From: Streptomyces sp. P3
GTDB lineage: Bacteria; Actinomycetota; Actinomycetes; Streptomycetales; Streptomycetaceae
Direction: 5' to 3'
Assembly: GCF_003032475.1 (NCBI RefSeq)
Contig: NZ_CP028369.1
Span: forward strand, 2,232,001-2,296,000
Length of the DNA: 64,000 nucleotides
How positions within the stretch are numbered: the stretch's first letter is position 1; each line of letters opens with the position of its first letter. A program made the translations under genes and the position numbers. Below, in pieces: positions 34,856-43,638 of the stretch. Below the pieces are notes generated by a model. That model was not told the DNA's origin. It worked only from the letters and a program-made list of their open reading frames with translations, and did not search any database.

Positions 34856-35584
34856 GTGACCGACCAGGAGTGGGACCGGATCGTCGGCGTCGTCGCCCGG
34901 GAGACGAGCGACGCCGACGCCCAGGACGTACCGCAGCGGCTGTGCGACGCCGTGCTGAAGCTGCTGCCGGTGAGCGGCGCGAGCGTGTCGCTGCGCGGCG
35001 AGGGGATGCCGGTGCCGCTGGGAGCGAGTGGGGAGAGCGCGGCGTACGTGCTGGAGATGGAGGTCACGCTGGGGGACGGGCCCGGTCTGGAGGCCGCCGA
35101 GACCGGAGTCGTGGTGGTCGCTCCCGACCTGACCTCGAGGCGGGACGCAGGCCGCTGGCCGGTGTTCGCGCAGCAGGCGGCGGCCGCCGGGGTCCGGTCG
35201 GTGTACGCGCTGCCGCTGGGCGACCGCGCGGTGTGCGTGGGCACGCTCGACCTCTACCGTGACGTTCCCGGCGAGCTCGCCGTCGGGGAGGTGCGCACCG
35301 CCCGGGTGGTGGCCGACGTCGTGACGGCGGCGCTGCTGGCGCTGCCCCGGGACGAGCAGGCCGGCCCGGGCGGCGACGAGGGCCTCTGGCTCAGCCCGCT
35401 GGCCACCGACCACGGCGAGGTGTACCAGGCCGTCGGCATGCTGATGGCCCAGCTCGGCGTCCCCGCGGACGAGGCGCTGGCGCTCCTGCGGGGGCACGCC
35501 TTCGCGGGGGACCGCACGGTGCTGGAACTCGCGCACGACGTGGTCGAGCACCGCACCCGGTTCGACGACGACCCGGACTTCTGA
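34856..35584 (+). CDS. GAF-ANTAR RNA-binding regulator
   Basis: The 242-residue protein has a GAF sensor domain (about 15-160) and a C-terminal ANTAR domain (about 180-235: EVYQAVGMLMAQLGVPADEALALLRGHAF in part, AHDVVEHR). ANTAR domains bind paired hexaloop hairpins in mRNA and act as antiterminators; actinobacterial GAF-ANTAR proteins respond to small ligands or phosphorylation. The conserved Gly-Met-Leu-Met helix is intact. GTG 34856 follows GGAGG. A second possible GTG (34848) is out of frame. Its target RNA is not identified here. Confidence 0.9.
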   Translation: MTDQEWDRIVGVVARETSDADAQDVPQRLCDAVLKLLPVSGASVSLRGEGMPVPLGASGESAAYVLEMEVTLGDGPGLEAAETGVVVVAPDLTSRRDAGRWPVFAQQAAAAGVRSVYALPLGDRAVCVGTLDLYRDVPGELAVGEVRTARVVADVVTAALLALPRDEQAGPGGDEGLWLSPLATDHGEVYQAVGMLMAQLGVPADEALALLRGHAFAGDRTVLELAHDVVEHRTRFDDDPDF

Positions 35585-35619
35585 GCGGATCACCGCCCCG
35601 GAGCGCCCATCGCGCCCCA

Positions 35620-35760
35620 CCCGGCTCGCAGCCCGCTCTTCTCTGTTTGCTCCCTGCTCCCTGCTCCCAGCTTTCTGCGCCCTGCTCCCTGCTTGCTTCC
35701 GGCCTGCCGGCAGCTTCGCTCCCGCCCACTCCCGGCTTGCCGCCCGCCTGCTCCACGCTT
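35620..35760. repeat. CTCCCTGCTCCCTGC pyrimidine repeat downstream of the ANTAR gene
   Basis: GCTCCCTGCTCCCTGCTCCC and imperfect relatives (CTGCGCCCTGCTCCCTGCTT) fill the spacer between the GAF-ANTAR gene and the convergent lipoprotein. The strand is strongly C/T biased. No hairpin terminator was seen here. Confidence 0.5.
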
Positions 35761-35849
35761 CCTCGCAGCCCGCTCCCGGCCCGGCTTGGAGTCCGGTCCC
35801 CCGCGCGATCCGGCTGCTCCCGCATGGTCCCGCTTGCTCCCCGCCCTGG

Positions 35850-36647
35850 TCAGATCCGCACCTGCCCCTGCTTCCTGACGTCCTCCAGCCGGCGTACGCC
35901 CAGCTGTACGGCCGCCTGGGTCGCGGCGTTGGGGGCGTCGTCGAGACCGCCGTTGGTGAGGGCGAAGGCGTCCTCACCGGCCCGTACGGCGGCGACGTCC
36001 AGGGTGAGCACCGTCGGGTCGCCGCCGGCGCTCTCCCCGGCGTTCTCGCCTGCGCCCGCCCAGCGCGTCAGCGTGACCCGCAGGCCCTGCCGCACGTCGC
36101 CCACCTCCGGCAGGGGCAGCTCGGAGACCTGCACGTCCAGCACGGCGTCGTCGGCCGCCTTGGCGGTGAACCGGGCGCACGTCTGCGGCAGCGTCCTCAG
36201 CCGGGCCAGGCTGTGGTCCACGTCCGTCGGGCGGCTGCCGGTGAGCTGGTAGCGGAGCTGGGCGCCGGAGTCCGGATCGTCGAGCGCGACGACCGCGCGG
36301 ACCGGTCCGCCGAGCAGCTCGTCGGCGTAGAGGTCGTCGAGGAGCCGCTGGCAGTCGGCGGGCGACGCCGTCACCTTGAGCATCCCGTCCCGCCAGGTCG
36401 CGGCGCCGCGGGTCGGGGTCCAGGGCGCGCCGAGGTCCCGATCGGTGATGAGGGCGGCCTGCGCCTGAGCCTTGGTCAGTCCCTTCGAGGCGGCCGGCGC
36501 GGACGGCTTCGCCGACGACCGCTCGACGGTGGGGGTGGCCGGAGCGGCGGTCGGCGGATGCTCCAGGCCGAGGGTGGCGCAGCCCGAGGTGAGGGCGGTG
36601 ACGGCGGTGAGGAGGAGCGTGGAGGCCAGGAGAGGAGGGCGGGTCAT
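35850..36647 (-). CDS. lipoprotein of unknown function
   Basis: The 265-residue protein has a lipoprotein signal peptide ending LTSGC (lipobox cysteine near residue 23), a Pro/Thr/Ser linker, then an alpha/beta domain with SKGLTKAQAQAALITDRDLG, SPADCQRLLDDLYADELLG and two cysteines that may pair (Cys in SPADC and TCARF). Streptomyces encode numerous such sensor-like lipoproteins of unknown role at the membrane surface. ATG at 36647 follows GGAGGCAC at 9 nt. It is divergent from the thrS leader. Confidence 0.85.
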   Translation of the reverse strand: MTRPPLLASTLLLTAVTALTSGCATLGLEHPPTAAPATPTVERSSAKPSAPAASKGLTKAQAQAALITDRDLGAPWTPTRGAATWRDGMLKVTASPADCQRLLDDLYADELLGGPVRAVVALDDPDSGAQLRYQLTGSRPTDVDHSLARLRTLPQTCARFTAKAADDAVLDVQVSELPLPEVGDVRQGLRVTLTRWAGAGENAGESAGGDPTVLTLDVAAVRAGEDAFALTNGGLDDAPNAATQAAVQLGVRRLEDVRKQGQVRI

Positions 36648-36844
36648 CGGGGGTGCCTCCAGGGGTGGGCGCGGGCGCCGGGGCCGGCGACGGCGCCCGC
36701 GCCGGGCGAGCCGGGGTGCTTTCTCCCACGTCAGCATCGGTGCAGCGGGGTGACCAGCGCGGCGGTCCGTACGGGTTACCGGCGTTGGTGCGGGCGGGTG
36801 GGCGGCGGTGGGAAAAGGGATGGCGTGCCGTGATCCGCCGTTGT

Positions 36845-36850
36845 TACCGT
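36845..36850 (+). promoter_or_regulatory. -10 box of the thrS leader transcript
   Basis: TACCGT lies exactly seven bases before the ATG of the short leader ORF, so transcript and leader peptide would start at the same base. Confidence 0.5.
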
Positions 36851-36857
36851 GGCCGGC

Positions 36858-36914
36858 ATGAAGCGCGCCCAGCCGTCCCTCACGACGACGCCGGAGACCG
36901 TCCCGGCGCGCTGA
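36858..36914 (+). CDS. Thr-rich leader peptide of an attenuator
   Basis: A short ORF of 18 codons plus stop encodes MKRAQPSLTTTPETVPAR. Four of the 18 residues are threonine, three of them consecutive (ACG ACG ACG) and one more three codons on. It starts right at the predicted transcription start and ends 18 bp before a perfect terminator hairpin, upstream of a threonyl-tRNA synthetase gene. CGCCGG (36889) and CCGGCG (36903) within it can pair. This is the arrangement of ribosome-mediated attenuators, in which stalling at uncharged-Thr codons prevents termination. Confidence 0.75.
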   Translation: MKRAQPSLTTTPETVPAR

Positions 36915-36932
36915 AACACGACTGGATGTCCG

Positions 36933-36960
36933 AAGCCCCGGGGTGAGTGCCCCGGGGCTT
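36933..36960 (+). terminator. attenuator hairpin before thrS
   Basis: AAGCCCCGGGG and CCCCGGGGCTT form an 11-bp perfect stem with loop TGAGTG. It lies 18 nt after the leader-peptide stop and 44 nt before the thrS ATG, within its expected transcript. The segment CCCGG in the leader (36902-36906) can pair with the left arm as a possible alternative fold. Confidence 0.75.
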
Positions 36961-37004
36961 TCGCGTTCCCGGTTCCTCGCCCCGCCCCGAGCGAGGGAGC
37001 CCCC

Positions 37005-38354
37005 ATGAACGACCACCACTCCGCCCCCGGCCACCGCCCCGACCGCGGCCACCACCCCGACACCGGTCACGCCTTTGGGCACCGCCCCGACCCCGGGCAC
37101 GGTCCGGAAAGGGACGGCGAGAGCCCCGACCCGGGTCAGGACCGGGACCACCGCCGTCTCGGCCGCGCGCTCGGCCTGTTCGACACCGACCCCCTGATCG
37201 GGGCCGGCCTGCCGTACTGGCTGCCGGACGGGGCGATCGTCCGGCACACCCTGGAGGAGTACGTCCGGGAGACCGAACGGGCCGCCGGCTACCGACATGT
37301 GTACTCGCCGGTCCTCGGCAAACGAGAGCTGTACGAGATCTCCGGTCACTGGGCGCACTACAGCGAGGACATGTTCCCGCCGATGGAGCTGGGCGCCGAG
37401 GAGGTCGTCCTACGGCCCAGCCTCTGTCCGCACCATGCGCTCATCTACCGCTCGCGTTCCCGTAGCTACCGTGAACTACCTTTGCGTATCGCCGAGTTGG
37501 GCGGCATGTATCGCTCGGAGCCGTCCGGGGTGCTGGGCGGGCTGACCCGTGTGCGGGCCATCCAGCTCAACGACGCGCATGTGTTCTGCACCCTGGAGCA
37601 GGCGGTCGACGAGGCCCGCGCGGCGCTCGGCCTGATCGCCCGCGCCTACGCCGACCTGGGCATCCGCGCCTCCCGTCACCGGCTGTCGCTGCCCGGCGAG
37701 GGCGGCAAGTACGTGGCTGACCCGGAGCTGTGGCGGCGGGCCACCGCGCTGCTCAGGGAGGTCCTGGCCGGCGCCGGCGTGGCCTACGAGGAAGCGGAGG
37801 GCGAGGCCGCCTTCTACGGCCCGAAGATCGACGTGCAGATCACCGACCGCGCCGGCCGCGAGGCGACCCTCTCCACCGTGCAGATCGACTTCCACCAGCC
37901 CGAACGGTTCGACCTCCACTACGTCGGCGCCGACGGGGCGAGGCACCGCCCGGTGATGGTGCACCGCAGCGTCGTCGGCAGTGTGGAACGGGTCGTCGCC
38001 CACCTGATCGAGGAGCACGGCGGGGCGTTCCCGGTCTGGCTGGCGCCGGTGCAGCTGGTCGTGCTGCCGGTGTCGCAGGCGCAGCGGGAGGCGGCGGCGG
38101 AGCTGGTGGGCCGGGCGTCGGCCGCCGGGTTGCGGGCGGAACTCGCGGGTCCCGAGCAGGGCAGCCTGGGCGCGCGGGTGCGGGCGGCGCGGCTCGCGCC
38201 GTACCAGGCGGTGATCGGGGAGCGGGAGGCCCGCGCGGAGCGGGCCGCCCTGCGGCTGCGCGACGGCCGCCGGCCCGGTGAGCTGCCCGTCGGCGACCTG
38301 GTCGGGCGGATCGTCGAGCGGGCGGCGGCGCGCGGTACCGCCCTGTGGGAGTGA
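37005..38354 (+). CDS. thrS: auxiliary threonyl-tRNA synthetase lacking TGS and editing domains
   Basis: The 449-residue class II synthetase should charge tRNA-Thr. It keeps the catalytic core with all zinc ligands (Cys141 in RPSLCPHH, His192 in LNDAHVF, His320 in VMVHRSVVG), motif 3 (GSVER) and the C-terminal anticodon-binding domain (about 350-445), but has no TGS or N2 editing domain. Usual bacterial ThrRS is about 640 residues. A His/Asp/Gly/Pro-rich tail (about 1-50) replaces them. Streptomyces carry a second, borrelidin-insensitive ThrRS of this sort beside the housekeeping one. It is behind a Thr-leader attenuator. ATG follows GGGAG. Confidence 0.92.
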   Translation: MNDHHSAPGHRPDRGHHPDTGHAFGHRPDPGHGPERDGESPDPGQDRDHRRLGRALGLFDTDPLIGAGLPYWLPDGAIVRHTLEEYVRETERAAGYRHVYSPVLGKRELYEISGHWAHYSEDMFPPMELGAEEVVLRPSLCPHHALIYRSRSRSYRELPLRIAELGGMYRSEPSGVLGGLTRVRAIQLNDAHVFCTLEQAVDEARAALGLIARAYADLGIRASRHRLSLPGEGGKYVADPELWRRATALLREVLAGAGVAYEEAEGEAAFYGPKIDVQITDRAGREATLSTVQIDFHQPERFDLHYVGADGARHRPVMVHRSVVGSVERVVAHLIEEHGGAFPVWLAPVQLVVLPVSQAQREAAAELVGRASAAGLRAELAGPEQGSLGARVRAARLAPYQAVIGEREARAERAALRLRDGRRPGELPVGDLVGRIVERAAARGTALWE

Positions 38355-38406
38355 GCGCTCCCGCATAGGGTCGTGGTGGACGACCGTGGTGCGGAAGGAG
38401 TCCCTG

Positions 38407-39468
38407 GTGACCGAGGCGAACAAGCCGAGCGAGGCGAACGGGCCGAGCAGGGCGAACGAGGCGAACGGGCCGAGCAGGGGGAACGGGCCGAACGGGCCGA
38501 GTGAACTGTCCGAGCAGCCCATTCCCGTGATCATCGACTGCGACACCGGCGTCGACGACGCCCTCGCCCTGCTGTTCGCCGTACGCCATCCCGGCCTGGA
38601 CCTGCGGGCGGTGACCTGTGTGGCCGGGAACACCGACGTGGACGGGGTGGTCCGCAACACGCTGACCGTGCTGGAGCACGCGGGCGCGGGGGACATCCCG
38701 GTCGCCCGGGGCGCCGAGCGGCCGCTGATCGAGCCCGTCCGTACGGCGTCACACGTGCATGGCCAGGACGGCATGGGCGACCTGGGCCTGCCCGCCCCCA
38801 CCCGCCGTCCGGTCGAGGTGGACGCGGTGACCCTGCTGCGCCGGGAGATCCTGGCCTCCCCGCGCCCGGTGACCCTCGTCCCCACCGCGCCGCTGACGAA
38901 CATCGCCCTGCTGCTGCGCACCCACCCGGAGGTGACCCGCAACATCGAGCGGATCGTGTTCATGGGCGGTGCGGTGACCACGGGGAACGCCACCCCGGTC
39001 GCGGAGTTCAACGTGTGGCACGACCCGGAGGCCGCGGCGATCCTGCTGACCGCGGGCGTGCCGATCACGATGTACGGCCTGGACGTCTTCCAGCGGGTCC
39101 TGGTCCCGGCGGCGGACGTGGCGCGGCTGCGGGCGAGCCCGGAGCCGCGTCTGAAGCTCGCGGGCGCACTGCTCGCGCACCGGGACCCGGCGAGCTCCGG
39201 CGACCCCACGCCCACCGGGGGCCTGGGCGACGCGGGCGCGCTCTGCGCGGTGGCCGACCCGGCGGGCCTGACCACCGAGCTCCTCCCGGTGGAGGTCTCC
39301 CTCGCCCCCGGCCCCGCCCGAGGCCAGACGGTCGTCGACCGCAGGCCGCGCCCCGGCGAGTCCGAGATCCACGAGGGTGCGCGCGAACAGCCCCTTGTGG
39401 ACGTGGCGTTGGAGGTGGACGTGGAGCGGTACGTGAAGCTGTGGCTGACCGCGGTGGAGGGCGTCTAG
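38407..39468 (+). CDS. inosine/uridine-preferring nucleoside hydrolase
   Basis: The 353-residue enzyme hydrolyses ribonucleosides to base and ribose. The calcium-binding signature IIDCDTGVDDALAL (Asp44, Asp46, Asp50, Asp51) is intact, with VFMGGAV and EFNVWHDPEAA further on. The N-terminal 35 residues are a Ser/Glu/Asn/Gly/Pro repeat (SEANGPSRANEANGPSRG) of recent-looking duplication. GTG follows AAGGAG. It sits 52 bp after thrS, so it may be cotranscribed with it, though no functional link is obvious. Confidence 0.93.
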   Translation: MTEANKPSEANGPSRANEANGPSRGNGPNGPSELSEQPIPVIIDCDTGVDDALALLFAVRHPGLDLRAVTCVAGNTDVDGVVRNTLTVLEHAGAGDIPVARGAERPLIEPVRTASHVHGQDGMGDLGLPAPTRRPVEVDAVTLLRREILASPRPVTLVPTAPLTNIALLLRTHPEVTRNIERIVFMGGAVTTGNATPVAEFNVWHDPEAAAILLTAGVPITMYGLDVFQRVLVPAADVARLRASPEPRLKLAGALLAHRDPASSGDPTPTGGLGDAGALCAVADPAGLTTELLPVEVSLAPGPARGQTVVDRRPRPGESEIHEGAREQPLVDVALEVDVERYVKLWLTAVEGV

Positions 39469-39681
39469 GGCAGCGCGACGGCCGTCCGGCCACCCGGTAC
39501 GGCCGTGCGGTCACCCGGCGCGGGTCGATTCCGGCGCCGGGGCTTTCACCGTCCGTCACCGTCACGGTCACCGACGCCGTCGCCGATTCCGGCACTCGGC
39601 TCACGCCGACGCCCGCACCCGCGTGTCCGGTGTGGTGGCGGCCTGCCACGGTCCAGTCGCGGGACACGGACGGCGCGACCT

Positions 39682-39718
39682 GGAGGCCTACGCCGGCTCA
39701 GGACCGGCGTAGGCCTCC
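39682..39718. terminator. bidirectional terminator between the nucleoside hydrolase and LAETG genes
   Basis: GGAGGCCTACGCCGG and its exact complement form a 15-bp stem with a 7-nt loop, 3 bp from the convergent stop at 39722. The stretch 39469-39681 before it holds no gene. Confidence 0.9.
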
Positions 39719-39721
39719 GTG

Positions 39722-40669
39722 TCAGGCGCGCGTGGCCTTGCGGCGCCGGGTGGCGACGACGATCGCCGCGCCGCCCGCCAGCAGTGCGGCCGCGCCGCCC
39801 GCGATCAGGGGCGTGTCGCTGCTCGCGCCGGTCTCCGCGAGGTCGCCGCCGCCGCCGTTGGGCGTCGGGGCGGGCGCGGTGGTCGACTCGGAGGCGGACG
39901 GGGTCGGCGAGCCGCTGTCGGAGGGCGGCGGGACGTCGCTCACGGACGGGGTCGACGGCGTGCCGGAAGGCGTGCCGGACGCACTGCCCGACGGCGGGGT
40001 GACCGGCGGGGTGACCGGCGGGGTGACCGGCGGCGGCTGCTCGGTGACCGTGCAGTCCTTCGTGCCGCCGTTCCAGGCCGCGATCAACTTGTCCTTGATG
40101 ACCGGACGGTTCGGGCCCTTCGGCAGGTCGCCGTGGACGAGGCCGTCCTTCGCGTCGAGCTTGCCGTCGAACTTGACCGCGCCCCGGTAGAGGTCGATCT
40201 GGGCGAAGCAGCCCGCGTCGGGCACGGCGACGTCGAGGCTCTCGGTCTGGCCGGGCTTGACCGTCACGGTGTCGAAGTCGACGAAGACCTGCTCACCGGA
40301 GGTGCCGAAGCTGGAGCCGTGGGCGAGGTAGGAGGCCAGGGAGGCGGTGCACGTCGTCGCGTCGCCGGCGGCGCGGACCTTGACGTGGATCTTGCCGTCC
40401 TCGGTCGGCTTGAGGTTCTGGTCGTCGACGCGCACCGAGTCGAAGAACTGCGTTCCGTCGAGCGAGAACTGGCAGCGGTCGGTCTGCGTCTCGGTGCCCG
40501 CGCCCGTCCCCGGCCGGTAGTGGCCGCCGGACTTCCAGCCGTCGCCGCCGGGCGTCCCGGTGTCCGCGAAGGCGAGGGAGGCGGCGGCGACGGAGGCGGC
40601 GCACAGGGTGAGGGAAACGGCGCCCGCCCCCAGCAGGCGGCGGACGGTGACAGTTCGCGCTATGGACAT
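39722..40669 (-). CDS. sortase-anchored LAETG cell-surface protein
   Basis: The 315-residue exported protein has a signal peptide (about 1-36, cleavage near SLAFAD), a globular domain with paired cysteines (about 55-210: DRCQFSLDGTQFFDSV, TTCTASLASYLAHG, DAGCFAQIDLYRG), a Pro/Thr/Ser linker (PPPVTPPVTPPVTPP) and a sorting signal: LAETG at 277, helix (about 288-306) and RRRK. LAETG is the class E sortase motif of Streptomyces, which links proteins to peptidoglycan. No sortase gene is in the window. Function of the ectodomain is unknown. Confidence 0.92.
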   Translation of the reverse strand: MSIARTVTVRRLLGAGAVSLTLCAASVAAASLAFADTGTPGGDGWKSGGHYRPGTGAGTETQTDRCQFSLDGTQFFDSVRVDDQNLKPTEDGKIHVKVRAAGDATTCTASLASYLAHGSSFGTSGEQVFVDFDTVTVKPGQTESLDVAVPDAGCFAQIDLYRGAVKFDGKLDAKDGLVHGDLPKGPNRPVIKDKLIAAWNGGTKDCTVTEQPPPVTPPVTPPVTPPSGSASGTPSGTPSTPSVSDVPPPSDSGSPTPSASESTTAPAPTPNGGGGDLAETGASSDTPLIAGGAAALLAGGAAIVVATRRRKATRA

Positions 40670-40734
40670 AGGGATCCCGTTCTTGGCGAGTCGCCGGGGC
40701 TGACCGGTCGGATCAGGAGACGGCAGCAGCCCAA

Positions 40735-40835
40735 GGCGTCAGAAGAGCAGCGGAGCAGAAGAGCAGAAGTGTGGCGGAGCAGAAGAACAGCGGAGATGAA
40801 GGACAGCGGGGAAGAGCAGCGGAGTAGGTCGCCGG
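40735..40835. repeat. GAGCAGCGGAGCAGAAGAGC purine-rich repeat
   Basis: Imperfect copies of GAGCAGCGGA and GCAGAAGA make an almost pure A/G plus strand (pyrimidine on the strand of the LAETG gene) in its 5' region. Confidence 0.6.
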
Positions 40836-40976
40836 GCTCATCGGTCACGGCTGCCACGAAGGCCACACGTGTCACAGAGGCCACAGCGTGTTCCCATCGT
40901 CGTGTGCATGTCGGATGCCTGTCAACCTGCGTCAAAACCCAGGGAGTTCAAGTTTCCACCACATGTTCCCCATCTA

Positions 40977-40993
40977 CGGAATGATCTGTTCCG
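40977..40993 (+). promoter_or_regulatory. CGGAA-TTCCG inverted repeat before the alpha-glucosidase
   Basis: CGGAATGATCTGTTCCG has 5-bp inverted arms around a 7-bp centre, 48 bp upstream of the ATG. It is a candidate operator. The rest of 40836-41040 carries no gene. Confidence 0.35.
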
Positions 40994-41040
40994 AAGAGTC
41001 CGACGTTCACCTTTCGGGCACAGTGGACAGACTTGCGTGC

Positions 41041-42687
41041 ATGACCGATTTCTCCCCCCACCGTCCCGACTGGTGGCGTCAGGCCGTCGTCTACCAGGTC
41101 TATCCGCGCAGCTTCGCCGACGCCGACGGGGACGGCCTCGGGGACCTGCGGGGCGTCACCGGACGGCTCCCCCATCTCGCCGCCCTCGGCGTGGACGCCC
41201 TCTGGCTCTCCCCGTTCTATCCGTCCGAGCTCGCCGACGGCGGTTACGACGTCGCCGACCACCGGGACGTCGACCCGCGCCTGGGCTCCCTGGCCGACTT
41301 CGACGCCCTCGCCGCCGAGGCCCACCGGCTCGGCCTGAAGGTGATCGTCGACCTCGTGCCGAACCACACCTCCCACCGGCACCCCTGGTTCCGGGAGGCC
41401 CTGGCCGCCGGCCCCGGCGCCCCGGCCCGCGACCGCTACGTCTTCCGCGACGGTCGCGGCCCGAGCGGCGAACTGCCGCCCACCGACTGGCAGTCCGTGT
41501 TCGGCGGCAGCGCATGGCAGCGCGTCCCCGACGGTCAGTGGTACCTCCACCTGTTCGCCCGTGAGCAGCCCGACCTGAACTGGGACCGCGAAGAGGTCCG
41601 CGAGGACTTCCGCACCACACTGCGCTTCTGGTCGGACCGGGGCGTCGACGGCTTCCGCGTCGACGTGGCCCACGCCCTCGCCAAGGACCTGGCCGACCCC
41701 CTGCGAGACCTGGGCGCGCCGGAACTCAGCGGCGACGCCGGCCTCGCCCGGCTGGCTCCGGGCACCCACCCCTTCTTCGACCGCGACGAGGTCCACGAGA
41801 TCTACCGCGACTGGCGGCGCGTCCTCGACGCGTACACCCCGCCCCGCACGGCCGTCGCCGAGGCGTGGGTCCCGGGCGACCGCCGTGCCCTGTACGCCCG
41901 TCCCGACGAACTCGACCAGGCGTTCAACTTCGAGTATCTGCAGGCCGGCTGGGACGCGGAGGAGATCCGCGCGGTCGTCACGGACTCCCTCGCCGCAGCC
42001 CGGGCCGTCGGCGCCTCGGCCACCTGGGTGCTGTCCAACCACGACGTCGTGCGCCACGCCTCCCGCCTCGTGCTCTCGCCGGGCACGGACCACGACGCCT
42101 GGCTGCTGTCCGGCGGCCGCGCCCCACGCGTCGACGAGCGGGCGGGACTGCGCCGGGCCCGGGCGGCGACGCTGCTGATGCTGGCGCTCCCCGGATCGTC
42201 GTATCTCTACCAGGGGGAGGAGCTGGGCCTGCCCGAGGTGGCCGACCTGCCCGTGGAGGTCCTCCAGGACCCGGTGTGGGAGCAGAGCGGCCGGGTCCGC
42301 AAGGGGCGCGACGGCTGCCGTGTGCCGTTGCCGTGGACGACGACGGGCCCGTCGTTCGGCTTCGGCACGGCAGGGGCGTGGCTGCCGCAGCCGCCGTCCT
42401 TCGCGCGTCACTCGGTGGAGGCGCAGGACGGCGTGACGGGTTCCACCCTGGAGCTCTACCGCACGGCGCTGCGCCTGCGCCGCAAGCTGCTCGAAGGCGA
42501 GGAGCTCGGCTGGGCGCGGGAGAGCGCGCCGGGCGTGCTGTCCTTCACCCGCCACGACGGCTGGCGCTGCGTGGCCAACCTGTCGGACGCGCCCGTGCCG
42601 CTGCCGCCGGGCGAGGTGCTGCTGAGCAGCACGCCGCTGCCCGGCGACGGACGGCTGGGCCCGGACACGACGGTCTGGCTGGCGTAG
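41041..42687 (+). CDS. GH13 alpha-glucosidase (oligo-1,6-glucosidase-like)
   Basis: The 548-residue enzyme hydrolyses terminal alpha-glucosidic bonds in maltose or isomaltose-type oligosaccharides. GH13 landmarks: VYQVYPRSF at the start, DLVPNHTS (region I), GFRVDVAHAL with nucleophile Asp208, AVAEAW with acid/base Glu274 and LSNHDVVRH with Asp335. No signal peptide, so it is cytoplasmic and acts on imported sugars. An in-frame extension upstream is ignored because this ATG opens the typical MTDFSPHRPDWWRQAVVYQV. Neighbours do not include a sugar transporter. Confidence 0.95.
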   Translation: MTDFSPHRPDWWRQAVVYQVYPRSFADADGDGLGDLRGVTGRLPHLAALGVDALWLSPFYPSELADGGYDVADHRDVDPRLGSLADFDALAAEAHRLGLKVIVDLVPNHTSHRHPWFREALAAGPGAPARDRYVFRDGRGPSGELPPTDWQSVFGGSAWQRVPDGQWYLHLFAREQPDLNWDREEVREDFRTTLRFWSDRGVDGFRVDVAHALAKDLADPLRDLGAPELSGDAGLARLAPGTHPFFDRDEVHEIYRDWRRVLDAYTPPRTAVAEAWVPGDRRALYARPDELDQAFNFEYLQAGWDAEEIRAVVTDSLAAARAVGASATWVLSNHDVVRHASRLVLSPGTDHDAWLLSGGRAPRVDERAGLRRARAATLLMLALPGSSYLYQGEELGLPEVADLPVEVLQDPVWEQSGRVRKGRDGCRVPLPWTTTGPSFGFGTAGAWLPQPPSFARHSVEAQDGVTGSTLELYRTALRLRRKLLEGEELGWARESAPGVLSFTRHDGWRCVANLSDAPVPLPPGEVLLSSTPLPGDGRLGPDTTVWLA

Positions 42688-42717
42688 CCGCCCCGGCGGC
42701 GCGGCCCGGCGGCCCGG

Positions 42718-43497
42718 TTACTGGCTGGTGCCGGGCTGGACGTTGCCGTTCCCGTTGCCGTTCCCGTTCACGACGCCGCTGAGGTCCAGCGGCGTGGAGG
42801 TGGCGGTCGGCGGCGGAGGGAGGACGACCATGGGCTGGCCGGCCGGCGGGACCGGGGGAGTCATGTCCGACTGGGGCAGTTTGGGCGGCGTGGTCTGGTT
42901 GAACAGCGTGGTGTCGAAGTCGACCAGACCGGTCTTCTCCATCACCGTGATGTGGTCCAGCACGGTGTCGTTGGCCTGGTCGGCGAGGGCGCGGACGAGC
43001 GTGTTCTTCGTCGTGGACCGGATCTTGGCGATGGTGTTGAAGATCGAACCGTGCGTCATGCGCAGGATGTTGGCGAAGTCCGTGTCGAACTGCTTGCCGC
43101 TCTCCGCCTTCAGCTGGGTGACGAAGCCCTCCTGCTGCGGGCTGGCCACGTTGGGCAGCTGGATGTTCAGCATCGGCGCGATCTTGCGGCAGCTGGTGTC
43201 CAGTGCGCCGTGACCGTCGATCAGGTGGTTGCTGGCGGTGCGCACGGCCGGGGTCTGGCTCTTCTGCAGCCCGAGCTGACCCAGCGGGTACTCCCACAGA
43301 CCGGCGGCCCGGACCTTCACCACGAAGTCTCTGTCGCCCTCGGTCAGGGGTCCCCACTGCGTGTTGGCGATGATCCGGTCACCCGAGGTCGACACGGTGT
43401 CCAGACCGAGCATCGACGGGTACGCGAGGGCGCTGAGGGTCAGCGTGAGGGCGCCCCCCACGAAAATAGTTCCCATCATGTTGCGCGAAAGTGCCAC
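42718..43497 (-). CDS. exported DUF4142 protein
   Basis: The 259-residue protein begins VALSRNMMGTIFVGGALTLTLSALAYP (N-terminal transmembrane or signal segment, in part quoted). The DUF4142 domain (about 45-195) contains DFVVKVRAAGLWEYPLGQL, ASNHLIDGHGALDTSCRKIA and THGSIFNTIAKIRSTTKN in part. DUF4142 is a ferritin-like helical bundle in bacterial envelopes. The tail is Pro-rich ending NGNGNGNGNVQPG. GTG 43497 with AGGAGG upstream was preferred to the internal ATG pair. It converges on the alpha-glucosidase with no terminator. Confidence 0.87.
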   Translation of the reverse strand: MALSRNMMGTIFVGGALTLTLSALAYPSMLGLDTVSTSGDRIIANTQWGPLTEGDRDFVVKVRAAGLWEYPLGQLGLQKSQTPAVRTASNHLIDGHGALDTSCRKIAPMLNIQLPNVASPQQEGFVTQLKAESGKQFDTDFANILRMTHGSIFNTIAKIRSTTKNTLVRALADQANDTVLDHITVMEKTGLVDFDTTLFNQTTPPKLPQSDMTPPVPPAGQPMVVLPPPPTATSTPLDLSGVVNGNGNGNGNVQPGTSQ

Positions 43498-43638
43498 CGT
43501 TCCTCCTGCCCGTCGGGGAATCCGCCGTCGTGTCGTCGCCCGGTGGGGACCCGGACGAGAAGAAGTACGTACGCGGAGCCGTTCGGACTCATCCACTCCG
43601 CCAGAAAGTTGATGGACGGTGCACGGGAGGAGCGAGTA

